NCBI GenBank assembly: GCA_965150505.1
Contig: CBCTVZ010000133.1
Coordinates: forward strand, 1-5,703
Direction: 5' to 3'
DNA: 5,703 nt
DNA from: JAGZHZ01 sp965150505
Lineage (GTDB): Bacteria; Bacillota; Clostridia; Lachnospirales; Lachnospiraceae
Of the stretch, positions 5,644 to 5,703 are shown in pieces. The notes below the pieces were generated by a model. The model was not told where the DNA came from. It worked only from the letters and a program-made list of their open reading frames with translations, and did not search any database. The translations under genes and the position numbers were made by a program. The first letter of the stretch is position 1; each line of letters opens with the position of its first letter.

Positions 5644-5703
5644 CAGCATATTGACACTCCACACGGCTAAAGCCGTGGGATTCTTGCTACCTGCTACACA
5701 TAA
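5641..5703 (-). CDS. possible C-terminal tail of a tnpB gene (partial)
   Basis: Of the three minus-strand frames entering from the right edge, two stop within the first five codons (TAG at 5695-5697 and TAG at 5689-5691). The third stays open for 20 codons, reading LCVAGSKNPTALAVWSVNML, and ends at TGA (5641-5643). TnpB reading frames often overlap the guide-RNA region at the right end, and the AGSKNP-type tail is compatible with that. If real, the last residues and the stop codon come from host DNA beyond the element end at 5651, and the stop triplet is also the TGn of the operon promoter. Twenty codons are too few to prove coding; tnpB may already have ended to the right. Confidence 0.33.
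   Translation of the reverse strand, partial: LCVAGSKNPTALAVWSVNML
5651..5703 (-). mobile_element. right end of an IS200/IS605-family element (body lies beyond the window)
   Basis: Read on the minus strand, this stretch contains a 7-bp perfect stem, CACGGCT and AGCCGTG (5671-5677 with 5662-5668), with a TT loop. With one bulged T the stem extends to 9 bp. It is followed by TGGAGTGTCAA and ends at 5651. A subterminal GC-rich hairpin with a TTTAG centre, a GTG-rich linker and a terminal TCAA is the layout I know from IS605/IS1341-type right ends: TCAA is the right cleavage site described for IS608, and ISDra2 ends in a very similar hairpin and tail. The orientation predicts a tnpB gene on the minus strand just past the right edge. 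The exact junction and the element's left end cannot be seen. These elements make no target duplication, so none is expected. Confidence 0.68.
5651..5703 (-). ncRNA. 3' part of a TnpB guide RNA scaffold (omegaRNA/reRNA), partial
   Basis: In IS200/IS605 elements carrying TnpB, the guide RNA is made from the right end. Its scaffold finishes at the element boundary with a hairpin, and the guide is the adjoining host DNA. The hairpin at 5662-5677 and the tail ending at 5651 fit that 3' scaffold. The guide would then be roughly 5631-5650, read TATGCTGTGATATAATAGCG. This rests on the element call, and most of the scaffold lies outside the window. Confidence 0.45.

Noticed and set aside
5651..5656. 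TTGACA on the plus strand, a perfect -35 hexamer pointing into the mobile element
   Set aside because: No TATAAT-like sequence lies 16-18 bases downstream (around 5673-5680 is GC-rich hairpin). The string is the reverse of the TGTCAA element end.
5662..5677. GC-rich hairpin as an intrinsic terminator
   Set aside because: Neither side has a T-run: the minus strand continues TGGAGTGTCAA and the plus strand GGATTCTTGC. The IS-end/guide-RNA hairpin explanation fits better.

Overview
The window looks like a low-GC Clostridia chromosome, most likely Lachnospiraceae. That rests on the AT-rich codon use, the strong AGGAGG-type ribosome binding sites, and my recall of close homologues of each protein in that family; I cannot name a genus. 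Every gene supported here reads on the minus strand, so transcription runs from high to low coordinates.

Right edge (5641-5703): a 53-base stretch that looks like the right end of an IS200/IS605-family element. It has a GC-rich hairpin and ends in TCAA at 5651. This would also be the 3' end of the scaffold of a TnpB guide (omega/re) RNA. The body of the element would lie beyond the window. Immediately outside this end is an extended -10 promoter (TGATATAAT, 5635-5643) with no good -35 box, then a leader of about 80 bases.

Main body (1-5545): a tight run of six genes with gaps of 2, 27, 20, 11 and 3 bases. They probably form one operon: (1) a homodimer-type ABC exporter half-transporter of 574 aa; (2) a soluble DUF2156 / LPG_synthase_C protein of 301 aa with a GNAT-like acyltransferase fold; (3) a class I/II PLP aminotransferase of 396 aa; (4) a HisC-type aminotransferase of 354 aa; (5) a small COG2426 membrane protein of 165 aa ('small multi-drug export'); (6) the first 32 residues of a class I SAM-dependent methyltransferase that runs off the left edge. 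I see no terminator or internal promoter between them, and several ribosome binding sites lie on the preceding gene's end.

How they may work together: two aminotransferases, a predicted aminoacyl/acyl transferase, a methyltransferase and two membrane proteins would suit amino-acid-derived metabolism plus export. Each gene is individually common in this family and the run may simply be a housekeeping cluster. No other his genes accompany hisC here. The most distinctive feature is the mobile-element end abutting the operon promoter: its presumed RNA guide would be read from the operon's own -10 region.
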